Assembly (NCBI RefSeq): GCF_001570545.1
Contig: NZ_BBXD01000016.1
Coordinates: forward strand, 1-64,000
Length of the DNA stretch: 64,000 nucleotides
Source: Herbidospora mongoliensis
Lineage (GTDB): Bacteria; Actinomycetota; Actinomycetes; Streptosporangiales; Streptosporangiaceae
Direction of reading: 5' to 3'
The notes under the pieces were generated by a model. It saw only the letters and a list, made by a program, of their open reading frames with translations. It ran no database searches and had not been told where the DNA came from. Positions within the stretch are counted from its first letter, which is position 1. Each line of letters starts with the position of its first letter. Of the stretch, positions 33,577 to 43,767 are shown one piece after another. A program made the position numbers and the translations under genes.

Positions 33577-33929
33577 TCCTCCTCCAGCTCCGTGAGAGCT
33601 TTGCGGAGCACCTCGGCCTCAGTGCCGGAGACGGCCTGGGCGAACCTGGTGAGCGCGGCGGAACGGTCTCCGGTCATGTCGAGGGCCTCCAGCATCAGCT
33701 CGGCGATGTAGGCGTCACGGCTCGCGGCCGGTTCGTATCGCCAGGCGCGGCCGTCGCGGACGCGGGTCAGGAAGCCCTTGCGGGTCAGCCGGTCGAGCAC
33801 CGTCATGACAGTGGTCGGCGCCAGATCGCGGTCGGCGATCAGCCGCCCCACCTCGCGGGCGGTCAACGGACTGCGCTCCGCCCAGAGAACGTCCATGATG
33901 CTGCGCTCAAGCTCGCCAAGACCCTTCAC
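33573..33929 (-). CDS. BlaI/MecI/CopY-family repressor
   Basis: 118 residues (MKGLGELERSIMDVLWAERSPLTAREVGRLI). Winged helix with ELERSIMDVLW, LAPTTVMTVLDRLTRKGFLTRVRDGRAWRYEPA, and a helical dimer region. Partner of the M56 protease gene that follows. No beta-lactamase is nearby, so the target is probably the operon itself or a respiratory/redox gene elsewhere (as for mycobacterial BlaI; inference). Confidence 0.92.
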   Translation of the reverse strand: MKGLGELERSIMDVLWAERSPLTAREVGRLIADRDLAPTTVMTVLDRLTRKGFLTRVRDGRAWRYEPAASRDAYIAELMLEALDMTGDRSAALTRFAQAVSGTEAEVLRKALTELEEE

Positions 33930-33986
33930 GACATTCAGCCTACCCGGCGTAGTACTACGTCCCGTAGAGGGAGGGTGGGTTGCACC

Positions 33987-34769
33987 TCAGCTTACAAGCG
34001 CCGACCAGGGCAGGGACAGCTCACCGAGCCGCCACCGAGCCGTTCCGCCGAAGGGGGCGCCGGTGTGGAGAGGCCATGAATCCTTCAACAGGAGAGCGGC
34101 CTGGATCCATCGCTGCCTCGCCCCGTAGGCCCCGAAGGGAGCGGAGACGGCCCAGGCCCGGTCCCAGTCGGTGAGGAACGCGTGCACCCTCTCACCGGGC
34201 ACGTTGCGGTGAATCAGCGTCTTGGGCAGCCGTTCGGCCAGGTCTGAGGGCCTGTCGATGCCGTTGAACCGGGCCGCGAAGGTCAACGTCTGCGGCCCTC
34301 GCCGGTCGAGGCCGACCCAGACGGCCCGATGGCCGATCTCCGAGCAGGTGCCCTCGACGATCACGCCGTCCGGCTGGAGTCTGGACGTCATCAGCTCCCA
34401 GTAGCGCCACGCTTCGGCCTCGGGATACTGCCGCAGCACGTTGAAGGCCCGGATCACCAGGGGAGATCGTCCGGGGATCTCGAAGCCGCCCCTGCGGAAG
34501 TCCAGGCCAGGCCGCCGGAACGCCGAGGCGGCCGCCACCCGCTCCGGGTCGATCTCCACCCCCACGACCTGGAGGTCCCGCCGGACCGCGCGCAGCCGGG
34601 CGAACAGCTCCAGGGTGGTGACGGGGGAGGCGCCGTACCCGAGGTCCATGACCAGCGGATCGGCGGCGGCGCGCAGCAGCCCCCCGTGGACGGCGGCCAG
34701 CCAGCGGTCGGCGCGGCGGAGCCGGTTGTGGCCGGTGGTGCCCCGCGTGATCGCCCCGACCGGTCTCAC
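33987..34769 (-). CDS. Class I SAM-dependent methyltransferase-like protein
   Basis: 260 residues (MRPVGAITRGTTGHNRLRRADRWL). SAM-binding motif I VMDLGYGASPVTTLELFARL near 39-58 and motif II VVGVEIDPERVAAA; a later SRLQPDGVIVEGTCSEIGHRAVWVGL. Substrate not readable. Start overlaps the stop of the SDR gene upstream, so the two are coupled. Confidence 0.8.
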   Translation of the reverse strand: MRPVGAITRGTTGHNRLRRADRWLAAVHGGLLRAAADPLVMDLGYGASPVTTLELFARLRAVRRDLQVVGVEIDPERVAAASAFRRPGLDFRRGGFEIPGRSPLVIRAFNVLRQYPEAEAWRYWELMTSRLQPDGVIVEGTCSEIGHRAVWVGLDRRGPQTLTFAARFNGIDRPSDLAERLPKTLIHRNVPGERVHAFLTDWDRAWAVSAPFGAYGARQRWIQAALLLKDSWPLHTGAPFGGTARWRLGELSLPWSALVS

Positions 34770-35503
34770 ACGCGGTGGACCTTGTGCTGGGCGGCCTGGG
34801 CGCGGGGCCTGATCACCAGGCGGTCGATGTTGACGTGGGCCGGGCGGGTGATCGCGAAGGAGATCACGTCGGCGATGTCGTCGGCGGTCAGGGGGTTGGG
34901 CACGCCCTCGTAGATCTTCGCGGCCTTGGCCGCGTCGCCGCGGAAGCGGTTGAGGGCGAACTCCTCGGTCTCCACCATGCCCGGGGCGATCTCGATGATC
35001 CGCACCGGTTCGCCGACGAGTTCCAGGCGCAGCGTCTCGGTCATCGAGGTCTGGCCATGCTTGGCCGCGCAGTAGCCGCCGCCGCCCTCGTAGGAGACCA
35101 GCCCGGCGACCGAGGTCAGCATGACCAGCACGCCGTCGCCGCTGGAGACCAGCTTCGGCAGCAGCGCCTGGGTCATCCGGAGGGTGCCCAGGACGTTGAC
35201 CTCGTACATGTCGCGCCAGTCGTCGAGCAGGCCGTAGGCGACCGGTTCGAGGCCGACCGCGCCGCCGGCGTTGTTGATCAGCACGTCGACCGTGGGGACG
35301 GCCGCGTTGAAGGCGTCGACGGAGTCCTGCGAGGTGACGTCGAGGGTCATCGGGATGATCCCCGGATGGTCGGCGGCGAGCTCGTCGAGCCGATCCCGGC
35401 GACGGGCCGCTGCCACGACCTGGAACCCCTCTTTCGCCAGCCGTCGGGCCGTGGCGGCGCCGATTCCGCTGCTGGCTCCCGTGACCACCGCTGTTCTCGT
35501 CAT
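34766..35503 (-). CDS. Short-chain dehydrogenase/reductase
   Basis: 245 residues from ATG at 35503 (MTRTAVVTGASSGIGAATARRL); an upstream in-frame extension runs into the divergent mshA region. Rossmann motif TGASSGIG, NNAGG, and catalytic YCAAKHG (YxxxK) with upstream Ser in LTSVAG. NAD(P)-dependent oxidoreductase of unknown substrate. Divergent from mshA, coupled to the methyltransferase-like gene. Confidence 0.92.
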   Translation of the reverse strand: MTRTAVVTGASSGIGAATARRLAKEGFQVVAAARRRDRLDELAADHPGIIPMTLDVTSQDSVDAFNAAVPTVDVLINNAGGAVGLEPVAYGLLDDWRDMYEVNVLGTLRMTQALLPKLVSSGDGVLVMLTSVAGLVSYEGGGGYCAAKHGQTSMTETLRLELVGEPVRIIEIAPGMVETEEFALNRFRGDAAKAAKIYEGVPNPLTADDIADVISFAITRPAHVNIDRLVIRPRAQAAQHKVHRV

Positions 35504-35576
35504 GGTCGCAATCCTAGTGAGAGCGGGAATCTTGGGCTGAGTGTCATGGTTAGTCGTTGTTTGGAGGTGGTGTCGG

Positions 35577-36842
35577 GTGCGTCGGGTGAACCGAGTCGCG
35601 ACGATCAGCATGCACACGTCACCGCTCGATCAGCCGGGAACCGGCGACGCGGGCGGGATGAACGTGTACATCGTGGAGACGGCCAAGAGACTGGCCGAGC
35701 TCGGCATCGAGGTCGAGATCTTCACCCGGCAGACGGCGCGTGACCTGCCCCCGATCGTCGAGCTCACGCCGGGGGTGACCGTTCGCCACGTCACCGCGGG
35801 CCCCTACGAGGAGCTCGACCGCTCGGACCTCCCCGGCCAGATGTGCGCGTTCCTGTCGGGCGTGCTGCGTACCGAGGCGATCTACGAGCCCGGCCGCTAC
35901 GACGTGATCCACTCGCACTACTGGCTGTCGGGCCAGGTCGGCTGGCTGGCCAAGGAGCGCTGGGGCGTACCGCTGGTGCACACCATGCACACCATGGCCA
36001 AGGTCAAGAACCTCCTGCTGGCCGAGGGCGACCGCCCCGAACCGCCGGCCCGGGTCTTCGGCGAGGAACAGGTCGTCGACATAGCCGACAAGCTGGTCGC
36101 CAACACCGCCGCCGAGGCCGAAGAGCTCATTTCCCTGTACGCCGCCTCGCCCGCCCAGGTGAGTGTGGTGAACCCGGGGGTCAGCCTCCGCGTGTTCCAG
36201 CCCGCCTCCAAGGGCGCCGCCCGCCACCGTCTGGGCCTTCCTCAGGACGCCGCCGTGCTTCTCTTCGTCGGCCGCATACAGCCGCTGAAGGCCCCCGACG
36301 TGCTGCTCCGGGCGGCGGCTCGCATGATCGCCGACGACCCCGGATTAAGGGATCGCCTCGTGGTGGCCTGTGTCGGCGGCCCGAGCGGCACCGGCCTGGC
36401 CCGGCCCTCGCTGCTCACCGACCTGGCCGCCGAGCTGGGCATCACCGATCTCGTCCGGATCGCGCCGCCCGCCCCGCAGCCCGAGCTCGCCGACTGGTAT
36501 CGGGCCGCCGACGTCACGGTGGTGCCGTCGCACAACGAGTCGTTCGGCCTGGTCGCGTTGGAGTCCCAGGCATGTGGCACCCCGGTCGTGGCCGCGTCGG
36601 TCGGCGGCCTGCGCACCGCCGTCAAGGACGGCGTCTCGGGCCTGCTCGTGGACGGTCACGACCCCGCCCAGTGGGCCACCGCGCTGGCCGGGCTGCTCGA
36701 CCGGCCCGCCTGGCGTGACTTCCTCGCCGAGGGCGCGATCCGCCACGCCGCCGCGTTCGGCTGGTCGGCCACCGCCGCGCGGCTGGTGGAGGTGTATACC
36801 GGAGCCATGAGCCAGCTCCTGCCCGTGGCGGCCGTCCGATGA
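35577..36842 (+). CDS. mshA: D-inositol-3-phosphate glycosyltransferase
   Basis: 421 residues from GTG at 35577 ([21 protein letters not shown]), with GGAGG at 35562-35566. GT4 retaining glycosyltransferase: N-terminal [35 protein letters not shown], and C-terminal [28 protein letters not shown] with the Ex7E motif. Transfers GlcNAc from UDP-GlcNAc to inositol-3-phosphate, first step of mycothiol synthesis; mshD is at 5531. Coupled to a YbjN-like gene. Confidence 0.94.
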   Translation: MRRVNRVATISMHTSPLDQPGTGDAGGMNVYIVETAKRLAELGIEVEIFTRQTARDLPPIVELTPGVTVRHVTAGPYEELDRSDLPGQMCAFLSGVLRTEAIYEPGRYDVIHSHYWLSGQVGWLAKERWGVPLVHTMHTMAKVKNLLLAEGDRPEPPARVFGEEQVVDIADKLVANTAAEAEELISLYAASPAQVSVVNPGVSLRVFQPASKGAARHRLGLPQDAAVLLFVGRIQPLKAPDVLLRAAARMIADDPGLRDRLVVACVGGPSGTGLARPSLLTDLAAELGITDLVRIAPPAPQPELADWYRAADVTVVPSHNESFGLVALESQACGTPVVAASVGGLRTAVKDGVSGLLVDGHDPAQWATALAGLLDRPAWRDFLAEGAIRHAAAFGWSATAARLVEVYTGAMSQLLPVAAVR

Positions 36843-37324
36843 GCGTCGCATCCGTGATCGAGTCGGCGCTGGCGTCGATGGAGCTCACGTACGAGAGCCC
36901 TCGGTCGGGCTCCTACCTGGTGAAGCTCCCCGGCACCCACAAGCTCCAGACGATGGTGTGGCTGGTCGTCGACGAGCAGGCCCTCAACATCGAGGCGTTC
37001 TTCTGCCGCGGCCCCGACGAGAACCACCAGGAGTTCTACCGCTGGCTGCTGTCCAAGAACGGGTCGATGTACGGCGTCCACTTCGCCCTCGACCACCGGG
37101 GAGACGTCCACCTCGTCGGCCGGATCCCCCACGAGGGCGTCACCGAGGCCGAGGTCGACCGGCTGCTCGGCTGCGTGCTGACCTACGCCGACGAACTGTT
37201 CGACCCCGCGCTGGAGATCGGCTTCGCCGGGTCGATCCGCCGCGAGTGGGAGTGGCGCCTCGAACGAGGCGAGTCGACTGCCAATTTGCAGGCTTTCGCC
37301 CGTTTCGCCGACCCGGAGCGTTAA
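36839..37324 (+). CDS. YbjN-domain protein
   Basis: 161 residues, ATG overlapping the mshA stop (ATGA). YbjN-type alpha/beta fold ([54 protein letters not shown]). Similar to type III secretion chaperone-like folds; no enzymatic motif. Actinobacteria commonly keep it between mshA and gpm. Function unknown. Confidence 0.88.
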   Translation: MSVASVIESALASMELTYESPRSGSYLVKLPGTHKLQTMVWLVVDEQALNIEAFFCRGPDENHQEFYRWLLSKNGSMYGVHFALDHRGDVHLVGRIPHEGVTEAEVDRLLGCVLTYADELFDPALEIGFAGSIRREWEWRLERGESTANLQAFARFADPER

Positions 37325-37349
37325 CCGTCCACCACTAAGATGCCGTGTC

Positions 37350-38087
37350 ATGGCGACTTTGGTACTGCTTCGGCACGGTGAGAGCGAATGGAACGTCAAG
37401 GGCCTTTTCACGGGCTGGGTCGACGTCACCCTCTCCGCCGCCGGAGAGGAAGAGGCCGCGCGCGGCGGCCGGCTGCTGCTTGAGGCGGGCGTACGCCCCG
37501 ACGTGGTCCACACGTCCCTGCTCACCCGCGCGATCCGCACGGCCAACCTCGCGCTGGAGGCGGCCGACCTGCTCTGGCTGCCGGTCCAGCGGTCGTGGCG
37601 GCTGAACGAGCGCCACTACGGCGCCCTCCAGGGGAAGGACAAGGCGCAGACCCGCGCCGAGTTCGGCGACGAGCAGTTCATGCTCTGGCGCCGCTCCTAT
37701 GACACCCCGCCGCCGCCGATCGCCGACGACGACGAGTTCTCCCAGTTCTCCGACGCCCGCTACGCGAGCCTGCCGAAGGAACTGCGCCCCAAGACCGAGT
37801 GCCTGCTCGACGTCGTCGACCGCATGCTGCCCTACTGGTACGACTCGATCGTCCCGCAGCTCACCGCCGGCCAGACCGTCCTCGTGGTCGCCCACGGCAA
37901 CTCCCTGCGTGCCCTGGTCAAGCACCTCGACGGCATCAGCGACGCCGACATCGCCGGCCTGAACATCCCCACGGGCATCCCGCTCCGCTACGAACTCGAC
38001 GCCGACCTCCGCCCGGTCAGCTCCGGCTACCTCGACCCCGAGGCCGCCGCCTCCGCGATCCAGGCCGTGGCCAACCAGGGCAAGTAA
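37350..38087 (+). CDS. gpmA: 2,3-bisphosphoglycerate-dependent phosphoglycerate mutase
   Basis: 245 residues ([29 protein letters not shown]). Catalytic His in [10 protein letters not shown]; second His in [31 protein letters not shown] is the dPGM block. Interconverts 3- and 2-phosphoglycerate in glycolysis. Followed by a strong terminator shared with phoU. Confidence 0.96.
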   Translation: MATLVLLRHGESEWNVKGLFTGWVDVTLSAAGEEEAARGGRLLLEAGVRPDVVHTSLLTRAIRTANLALEAADLLWLPVQRSWRLNERHYGALQGKDKAQTRAEFGDEQFMLWRRSYDTPPPPIADDDEFSQFSDARYASLPKELRPKTECLLDVVDRMLPYWYDSIVPQLTAGQTVLVVAHGNSLRALVKHLDGISDADIAGLNIPTGIPLRYELDADLRPVSSGYLDPEAAASAIQAVANQGK

Positions 38088-38132
38088 CTCCCGCCCGGGC
38101 CCGCGTGTGCGGAGCACGCGCCATCAAACACA

Positions 38133-38171
38133 GAAATCCCCGGCCCCCCGAGGGCCGGGGATTTCGTTTTT
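38133..38171. terminator. Bidirectional terminator between gpmA and phoU
   Basis: Perfect 14-bp stem GAAATCCCCGGCCC / GGGCCGGGGATTTC, 5-nt loop, then GTTTTTG. Confidence 0.9.
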
Positions 38172-38176
38172 GGGGT

Positions 38177-38827
38177 TTACTCGTCGCCGTCGCGGGAGCC
38201 GGTGACCAGGTAGACCACGTCGCGGGCCACGCGGACGGCGTGGTCGGCGTAGCGCTCGTAGTAGCGGCCCGCGAGGGTGATGTCGATCGCGGCCTCGATG
38301 CCGTGGTTCCAGTTCGGCGACAGCAGGACGCGGAACAGGCGGCGGTGCAGCCGGTCCATCTCGTCGTCGTCGGCCTCGAGCTCCTTGGAGAGCTCGACGT
38401 CGCGGGTCGCGATGCAGGTGCCGGTCTTGGTGACCAGGCGCTCGGCGATCTGGTCCATCTCGACGATGGTGTCGCGGAGCTCGGCGGGGATGGCGGACTC
38501 GGGGTGACGCATCCGGGCGATCTTGGCGATGTGCTCGGCCAGGTCGCCCATCCGCTCCAGGTCCGCGGCCATCCGCAGCGCGGTGATGACCGTACGGAGG
38601 TCGACCGCGACGGGCTGCTGGGTGGCCATCAGCTCATAGATGGAGGTCTCAACTTCGGCGTAGAGCCGGTTGACCTCTTCGTCCTGAGAGATCACACTCT
38701 CGGACAGATGAAGATCGGCGTCAAGAAGGGCCGTGGTGGCCCGGGACATGGCCGAGCGAACCAGGCGGGTCATCTCGACCAGCTTGATCGTGAGGGTGTC
38801 CAACTCGAGATGATAGGCGTCACGCAT
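38177..38827 (-). CDS. phoU: Phosphate signalling regulator PhoU
   Basis: 216 residues from ATG at 38827 (MRDAYHLELDTLTIKLVEM). Two PhoU three-helix repeats with metal-binding ExxxD motifs (AADLERMGDLAEHIAKIAR and AGRYYERYADHAVRVARDV). Negatively tunes phosphate signalling through the Pst/SenX3 system. Divergent from senX3-regX3 with a PHO-box-like site just upstream. Confidence 0.95.
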   Translation of the reverse strand: MRDAYHLELDTLTIKLVEMTRLVRSAMSRATTALLDADLHLSESVISQDEEVNRLYAEVETSIYELMATQQPVAVDLRTVITALRMAADLERMGDLAEHIAKIARMRHPESAIPAELRDTIVEMDQIAERLVTKTGTCIATRDVELSKELEADDDEMDRLHRRLFRVLLSPNWNHGIEAAIDITLAGRYYERYADHAVRVARDVVYLVTGSRDGDE

Positions 38828-38846
38828 GCCCGTCACGGTAATCGTC

Positions 38847-38879
38847 TCTTCGTGAACGATCTCCGACCGGGAAGTGAAC
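38847..38879 (-). promoter_or_regulatory. PHO-box-like triplet upstream of phoU
   Basis: On the minus strand three adjacent 11-nt units read GTTCACTTCCC, GGTCGGAGATC, GTTCACGAAGA. The outer two carry a perfect GTTCAC exactly 22 nt apart. PhoP/RegX3 PHO boxes are direct repeats of 11-nt GTTCA-type units (established for Streptomyces). The site lies 20-52 nt upstream of phoU in the phoU/senX3 divergent gap. Confidence 0.6.
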
Positions 38880-38951
38880 TCTTTCGGAAAGGCCATGGTC
38901 AGTAGGCATCTGGCCGTCAGGAACGTGGCTATTCCCACCTAGCATCAAAGC

Positions 38952-40123
38952 GTGAATGAGTTGCTGGCGAGTCTTGCCGCGATGGGTGGGTTCCTGGTGG
39001 GCACCCTCGTCATGCTGGCGATCCGACGGCAGTCCGAACCGTCTCCGCTGCCGGCCTCTCCTCCAGAAGACACCCTTTCCCCAGGTGTGGCCTCACTTCT
39101 GGCGGTGCTTCCGTCCTCGGCGGTCGTCCTCGACAGGGAAGACCGCGTCCTGCGGGCCAGTTCGGCGGCCCGCGCCTACGGCCTGGTCCGCGGCGACAAC
39201 CTGATCTCTACCGAACTGCTCGCGCTGGCCCGCAAGGTCCGCCGCGACGGTGAGATCCGCGAGGGTGAGATCGAGGTCCCGGGCCGCAAGTTCGGCCAGG
39301 AGTCGACCAACTTCGCCGTCCGCGTCGCCCCGCTGGGCTCCACCGGCCAGGTGCTGGTGCTGGCCGAAGACCAGACCGACCGGCTCAGGGTCGAGGCGGT
39401 CCGCCGCGACTTCGTCGCCAACGTCAGCCACGAGCTCAAGACCCCGGTCGGCGCGCTCAGCCTGCTCGCCGAGACGATCCAGGACGCCGCCGACGACCCG
39501 GAGGCGGTCACCCGGTTCGCCGGTCGCATGCAGCACGAGGCGGCCCGGCTCACCTACCTCATCCAGGATCTGATCACGCTGTCCCGCATCCAGGGCGCGG
39601 AGAAGATCCCCACCCCGGAGCCCGTCCCGGTCGACGAGGCGGTCCACGAGGCCATCGACCGGTGCAGCACCAAGGCCGCGTCCAAAGACATCCTGCTGGT
39701 CGCCGGCGGCGCGGGCGGGCTGAACATCTGGGGCGACGACGAACTGCTCGTCACCGCCCTGCGGAATCTGATCGACAACGCGGTTGCTTACAGTCCCGAA
39801 CACACCCGCATCGTCGTCAGCGCCCGCCCGGCCGGCGACTCGGTGGAGATCAGCGTCAGCGACCAGGGCATCGGCATCCCCGAGAGCGCCCAGGAACGCA
39901 TCTTCGAGCGCTTCTTCCGGGTCGACGCGGCCCGGTCGCGATCGACCGGTGGCACCGGCCTCGGCCTGGCCATCGTCAAACACGTCGCCGTCGCCCACGG
40001 CGGCGAGGTCTCGGTCTGGAGCAAAGAAGGCTCCGGATCGACCTTCACACTCCGCCTCCCCGCCTTCGGCGGGATGGCGGTGGCCACACCCCGCACAACG
40101 TCAACTCCCCTGGAGGCGGCCAC

Positions 40124-40127
<4 letters not shown>
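38952..40127 (+). CDS. senX3: Phosphate-responsive sensor histidine kinase SenX3/PhoR
   Basis: 391 residues, GTG start (MNELLASLAAMGGFLVGTLVML). One N-terminal membrane segment, a PAS-like domain (about 50-145), the phospho-acceptor His box FVANVSHELKTPVGALSLLAE, then ATPase motifs LIDNAVAY, DQGIGIP and STGGTGLGLAIVKH. Single-span, PAS-containing layout matches SenX3/PhoR of actinobacteria. Coupled to regX3 by ATGA overlap. Confidence 0.94.
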
Positions 40128-40816
<689 letters not shown>

Positions 40817-40952
40817 CGCACGTAAGGGGTCGCGGCCCAGACCGCGACCGGCCGGCCCGTGGGAGATCACGCGGGTCGGCTACACGCGTCTCTTCGGTGA
40901 TGCCGCAGCCCGTGCGGTCCTTTCCCGGGCGCTCGTCTCACGAACGCGAAAA

Positions 40953-40981
40953 GTGACCGGCCGCTGGAAGCAGCCGGTCAC
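40953..40981 (-). terminator. Terminator of the lipoprotein gene
   Basis: 9-bp perfect stem GTGACCGGC / GCCGGTCAC with an 11-nt loop, followed on the minus strand by TTTTCGCG. 11 nt after the lipoprotein stop. Confidence 0.8.
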
Positions 40982-40992
40982 CGGAGGAAGTG

Positions 40993-41586
40993 TCAGTGGC
41001 CGGTCGACTCGCCGGCGGGGGACGCGGCGGCCGTCGGGCTCGGGGCGGGGATCGCGCCCGGGACCGGGGGCAGGGTCGCGTATTCGCGGTTGCGGGTGAT
41101 GACCGGGACGACCATCGTGACCTGGCCGGCGTTCTGGAAGTTCAGCGTCAGCGGGATGCTCTCGCCGCCGCGCAGCGCGCTCTTCACGCCCTGGATCTGG
41201 ATCTGCGGGTTGGAACCGGTCCCGGTGTGGACGAGCGTGCCCACGGGCAGCGGGACGCTGCCGCCCTGCGCGGTCGTGGCCGCGTTGGGGTCGGGCGTGA
41301 TGCCCAGCAGGGCGTCGGGGGCGGTGGCGTCGTTGGTGATCGACAGGTAGAGGGGGACGTTGCCGCCGGCCGGGATCTGGCCGCCGGGGTCGGGCCCGAG
41401 CATGTAAGCCTGGCTCACCTTGATGCCGTTGACGCCGTAGGCCCCGTCGCGGATCAGCACTCCGGCCTCGGTCGGGGCGTAGGGCTTGTTGGTGTTCGCG
41501 TCGGTCCCGGCGCCGCACGCGGACAGCGCGGGGGCGGCGGCCAGAAACGCGGCGATGGCGATCACCCTGCGGCTGCTCGTGGTCAC
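40993..41586 (-). CDS. Secreted lipoprotein (copper-chaperone PCuAC/DUF461-like)
   Basis: 197 residues. Lipoprotein signal peptide ending APALSAC (lipobox LSAC, Cys24). The mature part is a beta-sandwich: VLIRDGAYGVNGIKVSQAYML, GGNVPLYLSITNDATAPDALLGI and SIPLTLNFQNAGQVTMVVPVI, resembling DUF461/PCuAC-type lipoproteins commonly found between phoPR and carD in actinomycetes. The usual H(M)x10Mx21HxM copper ligands are not obvious, so copper binding is doubtful. Thr/Pro/Ala-rich tail. Confidence 0.75.
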   Translation of the reverse strand: MTTSSRRVIAIAAFLAAAPALSACGAGTDANTNKPYAPTEAGVLIRDGAYGVNGIKVSQAYMLGPDPGGQIPAGGNVPLYLSITNDATAPDALLGITPDPNAATTAQGGSVPLPVGTLVHTGTGSNPQIQIQGVKSALRGGESIPLTLNFQNAGQVTMVVPVITRNREYATLPPVPGAIPAPSPTAAASPAGESTGH

Positions 41587-41851
41587 GGTCGAGAGTCTCC
41601 TTGTAACGCGCGCGATCGTATGCGGGGATCACCATATCGGCGAGGTATGGCCGTCCGATAACCGCCCTGTTATTGGACGGAGGAACGCTTGAGACGCAGG
41701 TCATCCCGCCTGTTGGACAGTCCGATTCACACAGTCGAGCTCTTGTCAAGTCCCAAAATGAGGCTTTGACCTGCAGTTATGGTGATTTCACTGTTCCGGG
41801 AGACTGTTGACGCGTGGTACCCTGGAGTACAGCGGAAGGGGTACTTGTCAC

Positions 41852-42334
41852 ATGACTTTCCAGGTCGGCGACACGGTCGTCTACCCCCATCACGGGGCTG
41901 CTCGGATCGAAGCCATCACCACTCGGACGATAAAGGGTGTGGATAAGACCTACCTGGTGCTGAAGGTCGACAAGGGCGACCTCACCGTCCAGGTGCCTGC
42001 GGAGAACGCGGAGCTCGTCGGCGTGCGCGATGTGGTCGGTCAGGAGGGCCTTGAGAAGGTCTTCGACGTCCTGCGCATGCCTCACACGGAAGAGCCCACC
42101 AACTGGTCCCGTCGTTACAAGGCGAACCTCGAGAAGCTCGCGTCGGGTGACGTCAACAAGGTGGCCGAAGTGGTTCGGGACCTCTGGCGTCGCGACCGTG
42201 AGCGTGGACTCTCCGCTGGTGAGAAGCGAATGCTCGCTAAGGCTCGGCAGATTCTGGTCAGCGAACTCGCCCTGGCTGAGAAGACCAACGAGGACAAAGC
42301 GGAAGCCCTGCTCGACGAGGTGCTGAACTCCTGA
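41852..42334 (+). CDS. carD: CarD-family RNA polymerase-binding transcription regulator
   Basis: 160 residues from ATG at 41852 ([22 protein letters not shown]); an upstream in-frame start lacks homology. RNAP-interacting Tudor-like domain with [11 protein letters not shown] and a helical DNA-binding half ([59 protein letters not shown]). Stabilises open complexes, rRNA promoters above all. Length and sequence are typical. ispF follows at once. Confidence 0.96.
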   Translation: MTFQVGDTVVYPHHGAARIEAITTRTIKGVDKTYLVLKVDKGDLTVQVPAENAELVGVRDVVGQEGLEKVFDVLRMPHTEEPTNWSRRYKANLEKLASGDVNKVAEVVRDLWRRDRERGLSAGEKRMLAKARQILVSELALAEKTNEDKAEALLDEVLNS

Positions 42335-42351
42335 GCGCGAAACTTCCTAGG

Positions 42352-42810
42352 GTGGGCGTCGGTGTCGATGTCCACCCTTTCGCTTCTGGGCGTGACCTTC
42401 ACCTGGCGGGCCTGCACTGGCCGGGTGAGACCGGCTTGGCGGGTCACTCCGACGGCGATGCGGCGGCTCACGCGTGCTGCGACGCCCTGCTGTCTGCGGC
42501 GGGGTTAGGGGATCTGGGGAAGGTCTTCGGGACCTCCGATCCGCGGTGGTCGGGGGCGTCCGGGGTGACGTTGCTGACCGAGACGGCGCGGTTGGTGCGC
42601 GAGGCCGGGTTCGAGATCGGCAACATAGCCGTCCAGATCATCGGAAACCGGCCCAAGCTGTCGCCACGGCGCGCCGAAGCGGAGAAAACGCTGGGTGCGG
42701 CGGTGGGAGCTGATGTGAGCGTCAGCGCGACGACCACCGACGGGCTGGGGCTGACGGGTCGCGGCGAGGGAATCGCGGCGATCGCGAACGCATTGATCGT
42801 GGCGCGGTAG
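42352..42810 (+). CDS. ispF: 2-C-methyl-D-erythritol 2,4-cyclodiphosphate synthase
   Basis: 152 residues from GTG at 42352. Metal-binding DVHPF near the N-terminus, [36 protein letters not shown], and NVQI-like [27 protein letters not shown]-pathway enzyme for isoprenoid precursors. The conserved family residues PRVG are encoded in frame just upstream of the GTG, and no ATG/GTG/TTG precedes them; a CTG at 42331 overlapping the carD stop may be the true start ([17 protein letters not shown]). Confidence 0.93.
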   Translation: MGVGVDVHPFASGRDLHLAGLHWPGETGLAGHSDGDAAAHACCDALLSAAGLGDLGKVFGTSDPRWSGASGVTLLTETARLVREAGFEIGNIAVQIIGNRPKLSPRRAEAEKTLGAAVGADVSVSATTTDGLGLTGRGEGIAAIANALIVAR

Positions 42811-43296
42811 CGCTGACGGCTCGGTTCGGCGAAGGCGCTCGGGGGTCTGAGAAGCGCGGCGATCGCAAACGCACTGATCGCTGATCGTGGCGCCCGCTTG
42901 AGAAGGCGTGTCACCCCGTCCGGCGCAGGGCGCCGGAAATTTCGTGATTTGGCTCTGCTGGCCTGTGGGGCGTTACGGCTCTTGGGTGAGCGGCCGAGGA
43001 GCGCCGGGCGATCGGCCGGCTCCTGGTGCGGTGGGCGGTGTGAGGGTAGGCGGAGCCGTAACGGAGCCTGCATTTCCACAACCGCCACGGATGTCAGATG
43101 AGTATCGCCGCGGGGTTGCCTTTCAACTTCGGCATTTGTCGCGGGAGCCCGCTGGTGAGGCGTGTTGCCGGTGTGGTGGTTGAGGGTTGGCGGAGATAAC
43201 GCTTTGGCCCGTTCCAAATTGGATGGCAACCGGTGCCCGGGATGTGGCGTCTCATATGCGGTTGGGGCGGCGATTCCGTAACCAGGCGCGGTGCGT
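42811..43296. other. Gene-free region between ispF and the GlsB-like genes
   Basis: No supported gene; several stop-poor frames are present without family resemblance. It contains CGTTACGGCTC near 42972 and GCGGAGCCGTAACGGAG near 43051; the complement of the latter shares GTTACGGCTCCGCC with 5399-5412. This may be a small interspersed repeat. Confidence 0.4.
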
Positions 43297-43320
43297 GGAT
43301 CGCCGTCCCTTTTTGGGTAC
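43297..43320 (+). promoter_or_regulatory. Sigma-B-type stress promoter 1
   Basis: GGAT (43297-43300), 14-nt spacer, GGGTAC (43315-43320). This fits the actinobacterial sigma-B-type pattern GNNT-N14-16-GGGTAC/T. The -10 element ends 45 nt before the ATG of the first GlsB-like gene. The same layout recurs at 43697. Confidence 0.55.
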
Positions 43321-43365
43321 TTCATCCCCTAGAGGTGCAGATGTCACCTCGTCGGGGGGAATGTC

Positions 43366-43680
43366 ATGATCGCTTCGATCCTTGGCGCCATCATCATCGG
43401 TGTGGTGATTGGGGCGCTGGCGCGTCTCATTCTGCCGGGGCGGCAGAACATCAGCATCGGGATGACGATCCTGGTCGGGATCGTCGCCGCGCTGATCGGT
43501 TCACTCATCGCGGCGCTGTTCGGATTCGCCAACACCCGGGGCTTCGACTGGTGGGAGCACATCCTCCAGCTGGTGCTGGCCGTGATCGGCGTCGGCTTCG
43601 TGGCCGGCCGGGGGATCGCCGCAGGCCGGGGTCGTGGGCACGGAGGGGCCACGGGGAGGCCTGGGCACAGCGGGATCTGA
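43366..43680 (+). CDS. GlsB/YeaQ/YmgE-family membrane protein, copy 1
   Basis: 104 residues (MIASILGAIIIGVVIGALARLILPGRQNISIGMTILVGIVAALIGSLIA...). Three hydrophobic segments with the signature GxxxGxLARLILPG. A Gly/His/Arg-rich tail (GRGRGHGGATGRPGHSG) is an extra. Family members are small stress-induced membrane proteins of unknown mechanism. A similar gene follows at 43768. Confidence 0.9.
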   Translation: MIASILGAIIIGVVIGALARLILPGRQNISIGMTILVGIVAALIGSLIAALFGFANTRGFDWWEHILQLVLAVIGVGFVAGRGIAAGRGRGHGGATGRPGHSGI

Positions 43681-43696
43681 AAAATTCCGGCCTAAG

Positions 43697-43720
43697 GCAT
43701 ATTTTGCCGGTGGAGGGTAT
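43697..43720 (+). promoter_or_regulatory. Sigma-B-type stress promoter 2
   Basis: GCAT (43697-43700), 14-nt spacer, GGGTAT (43715-43720), again fitting GNNT-N14-GGGTAC/T. The block GATGTCACC starts exactly 20 nt after the -10 in both promoter copies, so leader as well as promoter is shared. Confidence 0.55.
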
Positions 43721-43767
43721 TCGACCGCTTGAGCGTGAAGATGTCACCCTCAAGGGGAGGTCGAATA

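Noticed and set aside
32677-33929. Beta-lactam resistance sensor (BlaR1/BlaI) system
   Set aside because: The M56 protein lacks the penicillin-binding domain and no beta-lactamase is near; BlaI/M56 pairs are widespread with other roles.
42898-43183. Small open frames upstream of the GlsB-like genes
   Set aside because: No ribosome sites and no family resemblance.
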